From contig NC_089279.1 in NCBI RefSeq assembly GCF_963678975.1, positions 34,539,297 to 34,603,296 of the forward strand: a stretch of DNA of 64,000 bases. The letters are read 5' to 3'. Below the pieces are notes generated by a model. It was not told where the DNA came from. It was given only the letters and a program-made list of their open reading frames with translations, and did not search any database. The position numbers were made by a program, and so were the translations under genes. Within the stretch, counting starts at the first letter, position 1, and each line of letters starts with the position of its first letter. The stretch is from Dysidea avara (Eukaryota > Porifera > Demospongiae > Dictyoceratida > Dysideidae). Below are positions 23,186 through 33,547 of this stretch, one piece after another.

Positions 23186-26100
23186 ATGAAACTAAACACT
23201 GTTTGCCAGCATGTAGTAATACTACTCAGTTTGGTGTTGATGGTTAATTCTATGACAGTCTATCCTGGACAAAAACACTCTGAAGGAAATTGTTCTGGAC
23301 CAGTGGACTATTTCTTATGTAATTGTCTGACCTCAAACACTACCATTGATATCCACCTTTCACCAGGACTCTATGAATTTAAAACACAACCAAATTGTTC
23401 ACTAGAAAACAAGACTAGTGTCACCATCACTGGTAATACACCTGATGATACAATAGTTGAATGTATTGAACCATTTAATATTGTGTTTTTGAGGTCACGG
23501 AATATCATCATTAGTAATGTCCGGATGGAGAAGTGTGGAGATGTTGTGAATAATTTTATTAATCAAACAGTCCAATCAATCGTCCCTGCTGCTTATTTTG
23601 GTAATGGTTTTAGATTGGCTGTGATGTTATATCATGTCAAAAATGTTGCCATTACTAATGTTATGATGTCACACACTCTTGGGTATGGAATAAGTGCCTT
23701 TAATGCATTAGGAGAAGTATCACTATTTAATCTGCAAATAAAGGACACTAATTTTAATACTGATTCAAGGTGTAAGAACTATTCTTATGTCAGTGATAAG
23801 GCTGATTTTTCTTGTTCAGGAAGTGGGATATTATTATTTTATCATGATCGTGTTGATATTGACAGTGTTGATGAAGCCAATACAAACTTGACTATTGACC
23901 GGTCAGTATTTAAAGGTAATATAAACTTTCTTCCAGTTAGAGACCTTGACATTCTTGATGACGTTATTAGAACTGGCTACTATCGTGTTCCTGTACCATT
24001 ACAAGGCAGTGGAAGTATTGGAATTTACTATCTGCAAAACTTTTATGATGTGAATACTGAAATAACGAACACAATATTTAATAACAATCATGGATCCCTT
24101 GGTGGTAGTGCAGCTATAATATCTGTTTCAAGTACCAGAGGCATGACAAAGTTCAAGGATTGTTCACTAAGCAGTGAAGATACAGAATCTGTTGCATCTA
24201 ATATCAACGGCTTACATGCAAGAGGTGGGATCTCATATTTCTATGTAACACTGAGAAATGCTCCTGGAATAAACTATCCAACTAATACAACAGATTCCAG
24301 TTTTACTGCACTGCATGTTGTACAATGTAACTTCACTAGACTGGTAGGAGTTCTGGGAGCAGCTTTGCATATTGAAAAGTTATCTTCAGATAGTTCTCTG
24401 CTGATCATCAGAATAGAGGAGTGTAATTTTATTGAGAATGTGGCAAATGCTGGCTCTGCTGTGTATGCAGTTGACAACAGGTTTGGTGCTTCAGGTAGTC
24501 TTACTATTCTCTTGGTTAATGTTAATGCTGAAAACAATGTTATTTCATCAGGCTCTACATTGAAGTATGATACTAGTGATTTTATCACTGGGGTGTTTCA
24601 CATAAAAAACATTCCTCTTTTGCTCAGTTGCACTCGACGTTGTAACTTTACACACAATCAGCCATCAGTTTTCTATGGTTATTTCACTTACATTGCAATG
24701 TCAGGTAGAGCATTATTTACATATAACAGTGGATATTATGGGGGTGCATTTGATCTTATTAGTACGGTGTTGTATATTTATAAAGGCTCAGAGTTGTTGT
24801 TTGCCCATAACTATGCTACATCTGCTGGTGGTGCTATTAATGTGCTCTTCCCTTCCACTAATGTACAATCACAAGATATATGTCCTATTCAGTTTATTGG
24901 ACCAAGAGATGCCAATCCAATATTTTCTCTTGAAAAACTTAACCTTCTTGATGTGAACATCACATTTGAGAATAACACTGTTGGTACTCCTAGCACTGTA
25001 CAGTCCATTTTCGCTAATGTGTTTTATATCTGCTCCTGGTATCCAAACACTCTCACTCAGTACAAATTTGATTTAGACATTCCTCCTGTTAATGGTACTA
25101 GAGATACTGTTTATCATACAGTGTTCAACTTTATTCCCAATAATACAGCAAATGATCATCTCTTTATAGAAGCAGGTTTACCATGTCCTTGTGATAGTAA
25201 TGGTACACATGATCCTGTCTACTGTATGAGTGCTGGTTTCCATAATACTCTAAAATTAAATGCATCCATAATTATTGGACAATCATTTCAATTTGGTTTG
25301 ATTGGTCTTGATGCGGTCGGGTCAGTTGGAGCGACTAGCACTCTGTTTAGTGATGTGTATACCACATATGCAACTGATGGAACTTTGACACTAGGTGAAG
25401 GCCAGAACAGACAATCGTTTATCACTGTCAACAAAACGTGTACTTCAGTTAAGTTTACTGTATATGGGATGCAATCACAACCACCTATCAATGGAATTTT
25501 AAGTTTATCATTTGTAAGAGGAGTAGATCATGAATTTCATGTCAATTTTAGTAGCTGTCCAGTTGGGTTTAGTTACCAAAAAAATAAGCACAATGGTTTA
25601 TATAGTTGTGATTGTGGTGAATTCTTGAAATCAAAAGTTGATGATGATTTTAGCTGTGACTCTGAATCTGGACTTATTCACCGTAATAATCTTCGATCAT
25701 GGTTGTCTGTGAGTGGTGACAATATTGAATACCTAAATCTATGCCTGCCCACATATTGCAACAGGAATGTTAAAAATTTCACTCTCTTAGATGCCAAAAT
25801 TGATACACTTCTCTGTGACCACAATCATACTGGACGAGCCTGCGGTGCTTGCATTAAAGGTTATAGTAAAATTTTTGGCTCCACTTCTTGTAAGAGATGT
25901 AATGATGCTTGGCTGGCCACTATCGTACTGTATGGTCTACTAGGAGTAATTCTAGTATTTATTCTGTTTGTGCTAAGACTGACAGTTACAGTGGGAGCTA
26001 TTAATGGAGTGATATTCTTCTGTAATGTGATGAGTATTAATGAAAATTTGTTTTTCAATGAAAATCAGTTTTCGTTTTTGCGGGTGTTCATTTCTCTCAT

Positions 26101-27118
26101 TAACTTGGATTTAGGATTTGACATGTGTTTTTATGACGGAATGACTCAGATTGCTAAGACAGGGTTGCAGTTTGTGTTTCCTGTTTACCTCTGGTTGTTG
26201 ATATTGATCATTACTTTTACAGGCAAATTTTATTTCCGTCGTAGGCAGTCGTCATCATATCCAGTAGTTCCAGTTCTAGCCACTCTTATTTTATTATGCT
26301 ACTCTAAACTGCTACGTACCACCATCAGTGTGGCTTCCTTTGTGATCATTTATTACACTGGTAACAACACTGCTTACAATACTATCGATTACTTTCCTGC
26401 ATGGCAGCCTGACCCTAGTATCAAGTATCTACATGGTTGGCATTGTGCACTATCAGTGATTTCTCTTGGTGTTGTGTTGTTCTATGTGCTGCCATTTGCT
26501 TTTGGCTCCACTTTTCCGAAACTAATTCTACGTTCCAAACGATTGAGCTACTTTTTTCCACTCCTTGACTGCTTCTATGCACCATACAAAGACAAGTGTC
26601 GTTACTGGTTTGGGATAAGATTGATTGTATTGTTCTACTTGTCTGCAATGGAAAGTGTCTTATTTACATATCAAGAAGCCTTATTGTATTCTAATGTTTT
26701 GGCTGTTTTAGCATTTACTATTTTACAAGCATCCATCTATCCATTTAAGAACATACTCCTCAACATTTTGGATTTGACATTCACTGGGATTTTCATTGTA
26801 TTGTCAGTGACTGCCTTGTACTTGTACCCAAGCACATCAGGATATCATGAAGTGAACATTGCTGTTAATGTTTTGGGGTTTGTGGCATTTTTCTTCTTTT
26901 GCCTTGTCATCATGTTTCACATACACAAAGCTGTCAAGCATACCAAGTGGTATACACGTATTGTACCAGTTTTTCAAGAAAAATTCAAAGTAAAAGAAAA
27001 ATGGAACAACTTTTTGATGAATAACATCCATCACAAAGAAGACTTGGTGTTTAAAGACAGAGCAGAACATCCCCCTGACTATGTACATCTGAGAGAGTCC
27101 TTTCTTGAGCAGCTGTAG
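23186..27118 (+). CDS. receptor-like protein, beta-helix ectodomain and ~9 TM helices (copy 2)
   Basis: Intact 1310-residue protein in one exon. I chose the ATG at 23186 because it starts a good signal peptide (MKLNTVCQHVVILLSLVLMV) and aligns with copies 1 and 4; the open frame extends 27 codons upstream across a likely acceptor (CTGCTCATAG). Residues about 40-800 are a Asn/Gly/Ser-rich beta-solenoid like chlamydial Pmp or pectate-lyase folds, with many N-glycosylation sites. Residues about 806-905 are Cys-rich (SCDCGEFL, GRACGACIKGYSK). Residues about 910-1248 hold some nine hydrophobic helices (SKLLRTTISVASF, FPLLDCFYAPYKDK, NILDLTFTG). The tail ends PDYVHLRESFLEQL, as in copies 3 and 4. 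It is probably a cell-surface receptor or adhesion molecule. Ligand and signalling partner cannot be read from sequence. Confidence 0.85.
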   Translation: MKLNTVCQHVVILLSLVLMVNSMTVYPGQKHSEGNCSGPVDYFLCNCLTSNTTIDIHLSPGLYEFKTQPNCSLENKTSVTITGNTPDDTIVECIEPFNIVFLRSRNIIISNVRMEKCGDVVNNFINQTVQSIVPAAYFGNGFRLAVMLYHVKNVAITNVMMSHTLGYGISAFNALGEVSLFNLQIKDTNFNTDSRCKNYSYVSDKADFSCSGSGILLFYHDRVDIDSVDEANTNLTIDRSVFKGNINFLPVRDLDILDDVIRTGYYRVPVPLQGSGSIGIYYLQNFYDVNTEITNTIFNNNHGSLGGSAAIISVSSTRGMTKFKDCSLSSEDTESVASNINGLHARGGISYFYVTLRNAPGINYPTNTTDSSFTALHVVQCNFTRLVGVLGAALHIEKLSSDSSLLIIRIEECNFIENVANAGSAVYAVDNRFGASGSLTILLVNVNAENNVISSGSTLKYDTSDFITGVFHIKNIPLLLSCTRRCNFTHNQPSVFYGYFTYIAMSGRALFTYNSGYYGGAFDLISTVLYIYKGSELLFAHNYATSAGGAINVLFPSTNVQSQDICPIQFIGPRDANPIFSLEKLNLLDVNITFENNTVGTPSTVQSIFANVFYICSWYPNTLTQYKFDLDIPPVNGTRDTVYHTVFNFIPNNTANDHLFIEAGLPCPCDSNGTHDPVYCMSAGFHNTLKLNASIIIGQSFQFGLIGLDAVGSVGATSTLFSDVYTTYATDGTLTLGEGQNRQSFITVNKTCTSVKFTVYGMQSQPPINGILSLSFVRGVDHEFHVNFSSCPVGFSYQKNKHNGLYSCDCGEFLKSKVDDDFSCDSESGLIHRNNLRSWLSVSGDNIEYLNLCLPTYCNRNVKNFTLLDAKIDTLLCDHNHTGRACGACIKGYSKIFGSTSCKRCNDAWLATIVLYGLLGVILVFILFVLRLTVTVGAINGVIFFCNVMSINENLFFNENQFSFLRVFISLINLDLGFDMCFYDGMTQIAKTGLQFVFPVYLWLLILIITFTGKFYFRRRQSSSYPVVPVLATLILLCYSKLLRTTISVASFVIIYYTGNNTAYNTIDYFPAWQPDPSIKYLHGWHCALSVISLGVVLFYVLPFAFGSTFPKLILRSKRLSYFFPLLDCFYAPYKDKCRYWFGIRLIVLFYLSAMESVLFTYQEALLYSNVLAVLAFTILQASIYPFKNILLNILDLTFTGIFIVLSVTALYLYPSTSGYHEVNIAVNVLGFVAFFFFCLVIMFHIHKAVKHTKWYTRIVPVFQEKFKVKEKWNNFLMNNIHHKEDLVFKDRAEHPPDYVHLRESFLEQL

Positions 27119-28412
27119 ACATGACAAGCTGTATATGGTTTGATTTATATGCACTCTTGATATTTGCATAAATTTGCATGAATAGTATACAATAATGCTG
27201 TCTACATAGCTAACTAGCATGCATACAGCTGTATAGTAAATATTGTTTTCCCTTATAATCTGCATACCTACATGTAAGTATGTACATAGCATTTTTGTGT
27301 TTATAACTTGAAACATAATTGTGAATTTGTGATGTGTTGAAGTAATACTATCTAAAAAAATTTATAATTCTACGTATATACATGCCAGCAGTAGCCCATA
27401 AGCATCTATATAATAATAATGGCATGAACTCTTGCAGATAAATATTACTGTGTCTAGATCTTTTGTACTGTAATTAGCTTTTGTTTTGTTGCAAAATAAC
27501 AGAATTTGTACATAAATATTTATACATGAAAAATTTTATCACAGAATTTTTTTGCACGAAAATAAAGCGAATTATGGTAGATGATTTTTGCAGTTTGTAT
27601 TGTGTACTTGTCAGCTATACAACTGATTCGTGCAGTTGTATTACTCATACATTGAGCTATTCAGCTAGCATTATATGCTTGATGCTTCAACTACCTATAT
27701 TGTAAGGCTGGTGAAGTATTGGGCAGACTACACACTGTAAGTCCTGGCCCATGAAAATACATGTCATGGAAAATGACTATTGATTTATTATTACTGTGCA
27801 AGACCTCAAAATTGAGTATCATTGAAAGCACACTATATAGTTATGGGTTACATATTAAATATTCTAACACTTAATGCGTTACTAATTAAAAAGATTGTTG
27901 AATTGTTGAATGGAAATTAAAGGAGTAGTGGTAGGAGTTGATTCTGGTAGTAAATGTCTCACTTGGTGATAGGTATAGATGGTGACGGCTTCTACTAAGT
28001 CAACATTCCTTTGATTTATGCTCTATTAAATATGTAAGTCAGTAACTACTGTACTATAGACATAGCTACTAAATTTTAAAGCAAAATTTCAGACGTGCAA
28101 ATGCAAAATATGGAGGCTAAGATTTAAATGTTGAGCCGGAATAATGCTGAGTGAATAATTTTCTTTGGCACTGCAGCATAGCATAGCAAATACTCATACT
28201 TAAGGCCTAGCTAGAACCTCTCTGCTGCTGTCACTGCATGCTTACACATCAAAGAGATGAAATTAACATTCTAAAAAACCTTGTTGAGTCTTTTTACTGA
28301 AAATTTTTCTAGCTTGGAATTCAACAACTCTATCAAGACCAACACAACTTCCAAAACTCTAGAAACTAACCATCACAACTTCCGCCACTCCAATAAGTAA
28401 TCGTAATCACCT

Positions 28413-28908
28413 TCATACTCCTTCCTCCGGCCTTGTTGAACCTTCCAACTGAAGGTAAAGTCTGATAAACTGTTCAGTGTTTAATGTGGTCATGCATGGA
28501 ATCAAAGAATTCCAACCAAACAGTTCAAGAGCCACTAAACTAAAGCATGACGTGGATGCCATGCAAACTGTACTCACTATATATAATATTGATCCTGCTC
28601 TCTCCAAAACATCAATTAGGGATTTCCATTGACTGAAAATACAATACCTTCAACCCAAAACCCAGATCTATATTAATTAAATTTCTCGTACCTTTGATGC
28701 AACATTTGTCCTGTCTAAAAGATCTTCAGAGCCAAAACAAATACTAATCAAACCTGTTATGACCAGAGAAGAAAGAGCAATCCGGCAAAGCAGTCTAGCT
28801 ATCTGAGAACAAGGTGGCAATCAATTAGCTCAGAATGACTCTGAGCTAATTGAATTGCCACCTTGTTCTCAGTCAATGGCACTGAAAAGAAGCTTGTCAA
28901 GCTAAAGG
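28413..28908 (+). mobile_element. LINE ORF1-like remnant with inserted hairpin
   Basis: Read on the plus strand in broken frames, about 28540-28900 gives peptides such as MDAMQTVLTIYNIDPALSK and LIKPVMTREERAIR. Together with the following NNIYVNRSLFGTIE, this resembles the RNA-binding half of LINE ORF1 proteins (P-x-M-x-x-E-E-R followed by I-Y-V-N). Several stops interrupt it. A 70-bp near-perfect hairpin (28803-28872, CTGAGAACAAGGTGGCAAT facing its complement) sits inside it. From 27120 to 28400 I see only the 3' flank of copy 2. Confidence 0.35.
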
Positions 28909-29086
28909 AAATAACATTTATGTCAATAGGAGTCTCTTTGGCACAATTGAAAGGTCCAATAACACAGAACCATATGTAATGACTCCAGTTACCACCAAAA
29001 TAACATTTATGTCAATAGGAGTCTCTTTGGCACAATTGAAAGGTCCAATAACACAGAACCATATGTAATGACTCCAGTTACCACCA
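28909..29086 (+). repeat. exact 89-bp tandem duplication
   Basis: Units 28909-28997 and 28998-29086 appear identical, from AAATAACATTTATGTCAATA to CTCCAGTTACCACC. The unit encodes part of the LINE ORF1-like remnant (NIYVNRSLFGTIERSNNTEP), and the second copy abuts the start of receptor fragment copy 3 within ten bases. Confidence 0.9.
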
Positions 29087-29095
29087 ATGATCCTT

Positions 29096-30055
29096 AAGAC
29101 AGGGTTGCAATTTGTGTTTCCTGTTTACCTCTGGTTGTTGATAATGATCATTACTTTTACAGGAAAGTTTTATTTCCGTCGTAGGCAGTTGTCATCATAT
29201 CTAGTAGTTCCAGTTCTAGCCACTCTTATTTTATTGTGCTACTCTAAACTGCTGCGTACCACCATCAGTGTGGCTTCCTTTGTGATCATGCATTACACTG
29301 GTATTGACAGTGATTATAATGTTACCAATCACTTGGTTGTATGGCAGCCTGACCCTAGCATCAGATATCTACATGGTTGGCATTGTGTACTATCAGTGAT
29401 TTCTCTAGGTGTTGTGCTGCTCTATGTACTGCCATTTGCTTTTGGTTCTGCTTTTCCCAAAGTAATCTTACGTTCCAAACGATTGAGCTACTTTTTTCCA
29501 CTCCTTGACTGTTTTTATGCACTGTACAAAGATATGTCGTTACTGGTTTGGGATAAGATTGATTGTATTGTTCTACTTGTCTGCTATGGAAAGTGTCTTA
29601 TTTACATATCAAGAAGCCTCATTGTATTCTAATGTTCTGGCTATTTTAGCATTTGCTATTTTACAAGCCTACATCCACCCATTTAAAAATGTGCTCATCA
29701 ACATTTTGGATTTGACATTCACTGGGATTTTCATTGTACTGTCAGTGACTTCCTTGTACTTGTACCCAAGCAGATCAGGATATCACGAAGTGAACATTGC
29801 TGTTAACAATTTGGGGTTTGTGGCATTTTTCTTCTTTTGCCTTGTCATCATGTTTCACGTACACAATGCTGTTAACATGTAAAGTGGCAAGCACTTATTG
29901 TATCTGTTTTTCAAACAAAATTCCAAGTGAAAGAAAAATTGGACAACTTTTTGATGAGTAGTCTCCATCACAAAGAGGACTTGGTGTTTAAAGACAGAGC
30001 AGAACATCCCCCTGATTATGTACATCTGCGAGAGTCCTTTCTTGAGCAGCTGTAG
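29096..30055 (+). pseudogene. receptor-like gene copy 3, C-terminal fragment
   Basis: Similarity to copy 2 starts abruptly at AAGACAGGGTTGCAATTTG (copy 2 position about 26156) and runs to the common stop after RESFLEQL and some way into the 3' flank. The ectodomain and the first three membrane segments are absent. A 2-nt deletion near 29535 (KDMSLLV in place of KDKCRYW) and a further 1-nt loss near 29875 break the frame. Open pieces are 29087-29632 and 29505-29882. No promoter of the family type lies upstream; the fragment is preceded by the tandemly duplicated LINE-like sequence. Confidence 0.85.
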
Positions 30056-30597
30056 ACATGGAAAGCCGTATATGGCTAGATTTACATACAATTATGCACT
30101 CTTGATTTTGCATAATTTTATATGTGTACAATAATACTGCCTACAATATATTATTCTGTATTGTAACTGTTATTGAGCTAGCTAGCAGGCATACAGCTGT
30201 GGACATAAGTACTGTAATTTGCAAAACATTATATTTATGGTACTGATACGTGCATTTGCAATTGTGTGTTTTTTACTCAAAACATAATTGTGATTTGTGT
30301 TGAGGCTACTGTAATAAATATTATGTACAGCTAGTTTGAGTATTGCATGGAGGATCATGAGAAACTAATAATTAAGTTTATTGTTGGCCTAAAATATTAA
30401 AGTCAGTCATTATAACATAATTTTATTATTAGCACTGTAGCGTAACATAATAGTAAAATTAAAAGCATATATAATAGCTGCATAGGCTGGTGCTAGTAAC
30501 ATCAAAAAGCTGGTTTAGGTAGTATATAGCTCTCATCTACAAGTACACTATAGAGTCTGTGGTGAACTAAAAACATTAGATCAGCCGCCTTTAATTT

Positions 30598-30795
30598 GCA
30601 TTCGGCGCGCGTCAAAAAATCACGAGGTCACGAGTTCTTGTAAGTCACTTACCTGATTGTACAGTGTACATCACGTCAGTCTGCAAGTTGATCGGACCTA
30701 TACAGTAAGTTATCTGTAAAGTAATGCATTGTATTCAATAGTGATATGAGCTAAACGCTGGGCCCTCTGTCCTCAGACGATCAGCGCCAGACTTG
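30598..30795. repeat. dispersed repeat, family A copy 2
   Basis: Collinear with 1575-1770 (see there); starts CGGCGCGCGTCAAAAAATCA and ends near CCTCAGACGATCAGCGCCAG. The stretch 30796-33360 contains no recognisable gene. It holds a CTAT microsatellite at about 32788-32815 and a 37-bp hairpin at 33177-33213 (AATTCTCTTCCAACAC facing its complement). Confidence 0.55.
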
Positions 30796-33369
30796 ACGTG
30801 GGTGGAGTTTATAAATTACACAAGAGACAAAACTGAATTAGCACGCAAAGCATCCACAACATATGCAGCGTAGTACAATTCCATAATTGAGGGGGGTGAA
30901 GGGTTTTGGAGATGAATCGCTGTTGATATGGAAGCGAGTATGGAAGGGTCAACGGTGTTATGTGATATGGTGTTCCTCTGTGGCCTGGCATTAATGTGAG
31001 ATCAAGTGAATAAGTTTACAAACCATGACAAAAAGCCATTTGTCTGCCATGTGATCAGCTGGTGCATGAAAGCAGTGTGAAAATAACATGACAATATTAT
31101 GACCGGGGGTCGCCAATGGCTTGGGACTCTTGTACACTATCTGAAAAATCCCAGTAAATAATTTAGAAATCCAAAAAAATGTATATTATTTTTAATTCAC
31201 TCAACAAGTGCAAGCAGGTATGGTACAAGTGGATATTAGAGGGGCAAGGCCGAGCCAGACTATTAGTAAGTGGATATAGCAGTCTGTTTGTTATATTTTC
31301 TGGATTATAAAACTTATTGCTGTCATGATGAAGATGGCTTTGATAGTGAGTAGGTAGCTACATTGTTGTAATTGACTGCCCTTATGCTCCTGTGGTCACT
31401 AGTTGTGTATTGTTTCATTTCATGCACAAGTAAAAGCATCTTGGTAAATAAAATATAACAACAATTATTGTATTTATTTGGAAATACATAAATATTGGGA
31501 CTCTCGTACACGATTTAGGGGTTTGTGGGTTTATGATTGTGCGTGGCTTTACTATCACTATAATAGCAACACAAATGTTGCAGCCATTTTCCTATACAGG
31601 CTGATCTTATTGTGGGAGAGTCGTAGAAACTAGCCAAAGTGGCTTTATAGTGATAAAGTAAGTCAAAAACTTTCGATAATAACTGAAAAACAAGTGGTTT
31701 TGTTTGTGTTGCTATGGAAGATGAAATAATAAGGAAATATTTGAGCAGAGTCAATGGTCCGAATAAGATGCATATAACACCTGAGTGGTTTTGCATCACC
31801 ATTATTTGAATGTTAGCTACTAGACATTAAATTATTAATGATGTTTGAATTGTTTGAATTGTTAACTAGTGACTAACAAGTTTGACACACAGATCTCCTG
31901 ATTAGTGAGGCTGTATAGTTACAGAATCCAATCTTATTGATATGGTTATGAATATGCTGACTCCCCAATCATGTGATTGATGTGATTGTGGGTTTATGTG
32001 AGGTAGTATGTAATGTTAATTCTCTCACACATATTACATCCATTAGCTACATAGCTAATCAATCTCTAGTTGCATTATTGACATACATTGCAAACTTGTT
32101 TGCTTGTGACGCTAAGGAGACGTGGCCATGCAGCAGTGTAGCACCATTGCAGTGTTCTATATGGCTATAAATGTGCACCTGTAGATGTAGCAATTTTTAG
32201 CGGCTCATGCTTAGTGCTTTTAGCCTTCAAGTGCTAATCGACTATCAAAGGTTGTTCAGATTTTTTCTCATCTTCAAGTTTGAGCACTGAGTGCAGCACT
32301 AGTGTTGTGACAAGTAAGTGACACTTGCATGGGTTTGGTGTTTTATCTCTTTGACACAGTTATTTGTGCCATTTAATTTGTTAGTCCGAGTTATGGGTAA
32401 AAACCTCATACAGTGCCTCTAATGTGGTTATCTAATCACAAGAAGTATAATCAGACTTGCGTTGCATGATATAGTCATAGTCTGTAGAGCAATCTTCCTT
32501 ACTGTTTTATGTTAGCTAGCCCACTGAAATGACCTAAGAAGCAGTGGCAATTGTGTGCTTATGGGCTGGCTTTATACCGTAAACAACAAAAATTTGGTGA
32601 GACAGCATGCAAAGCAGGTTGGCGGACAAAAGTTTAGCAAATTTACCATGTAGTTAATATGGAGCTATATACTAATAACTGATTGGTGAATAGTTTGGCA
32701 AATTTCTTCAATGCACTAAACATTAGTCACTCCAAACTTTTGTCATTTACGGTGTCTAGATATTATCATTATAAGGATCATTGTTTATCTATCTATCTAT
32801 CCATCTATTCTATCTACCCAAGAGTGATGGCGTGCATCATATGTGATACTCTGACTTCATATAGATACTGGTTGTTAGCTATGTCACTTCTATATACTGT
32901 CTGTTGAAACACTGGGATCAAGGTCCAATCATCAAGGGGTTTTAGTGCTGTGAATCAAGCAATCAAGATCAGGATGTCTGTGAAAGTGGCAATCAAATAC
33001 CTCCAAAAGCTAAATTTTAAGACTTTTACGGTTTTACGGTTGACAATCAAGATATTAAGGCTCTTTTATAAGGAAAAACAAAGAATCAATAATTTCAGTG
33101 ATCAAAAGCCTTGATTCTAGTGATCTGGTTACAAATGTATCAGTGGGCAGTGTGAGAGTCAATACCGGTATCCCTTAATTCTCTTCCAACACTAGTTGTG
33201 TGTTGGAAGAGAATTATTAATGTTGTCAAAACTTTCACACTGAGAAATATCTATGACTAATGCAGGGTATGTGGCTGAAATAATACAACATTTTGATTCC
33301 AAATGTCATTTCTTTCATATAGAGCACAGTTTACGCAGTTATGGTTCTGTTATTATAAAGGAAGTGTGC

Positions 33370-33428
33370 CATAAAATACATTTATGTGGTCAGTCTTTTG
33401 TTTACCACAACAATGTAATTGCATGACC
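33370..33428 (+). promoter_or_regulatory. conserved upstream block of receptor copy 4
   Basis: Third instance of the block ATAAAATACA, TTATGTGGTCAGTC, TTTACCACAACAATG, GCATGACC; compare 5719-5780 and 22601-22660. It ends about 120 bp before the start codon of copy 4. Confidence 0.5.
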
Positions 33429-33547
33429 TTTGTGGTGTTGGTATACACTGCCTCCATAATGTTGTTATAATGTGTTCAGACCACCCCAAGAGTGTGCTAT
33501 AGGCTTGTTATGTGGATACTTACATATGTCATGCAATATTTACAGGT

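Noticed and set aside
31711..31810. Short plus-strand frame beginning MEDEIIRKYLSRVNGP
   Set aside because: Only about 30 codons, with no convincing donor or partner exon; recorded as chance.
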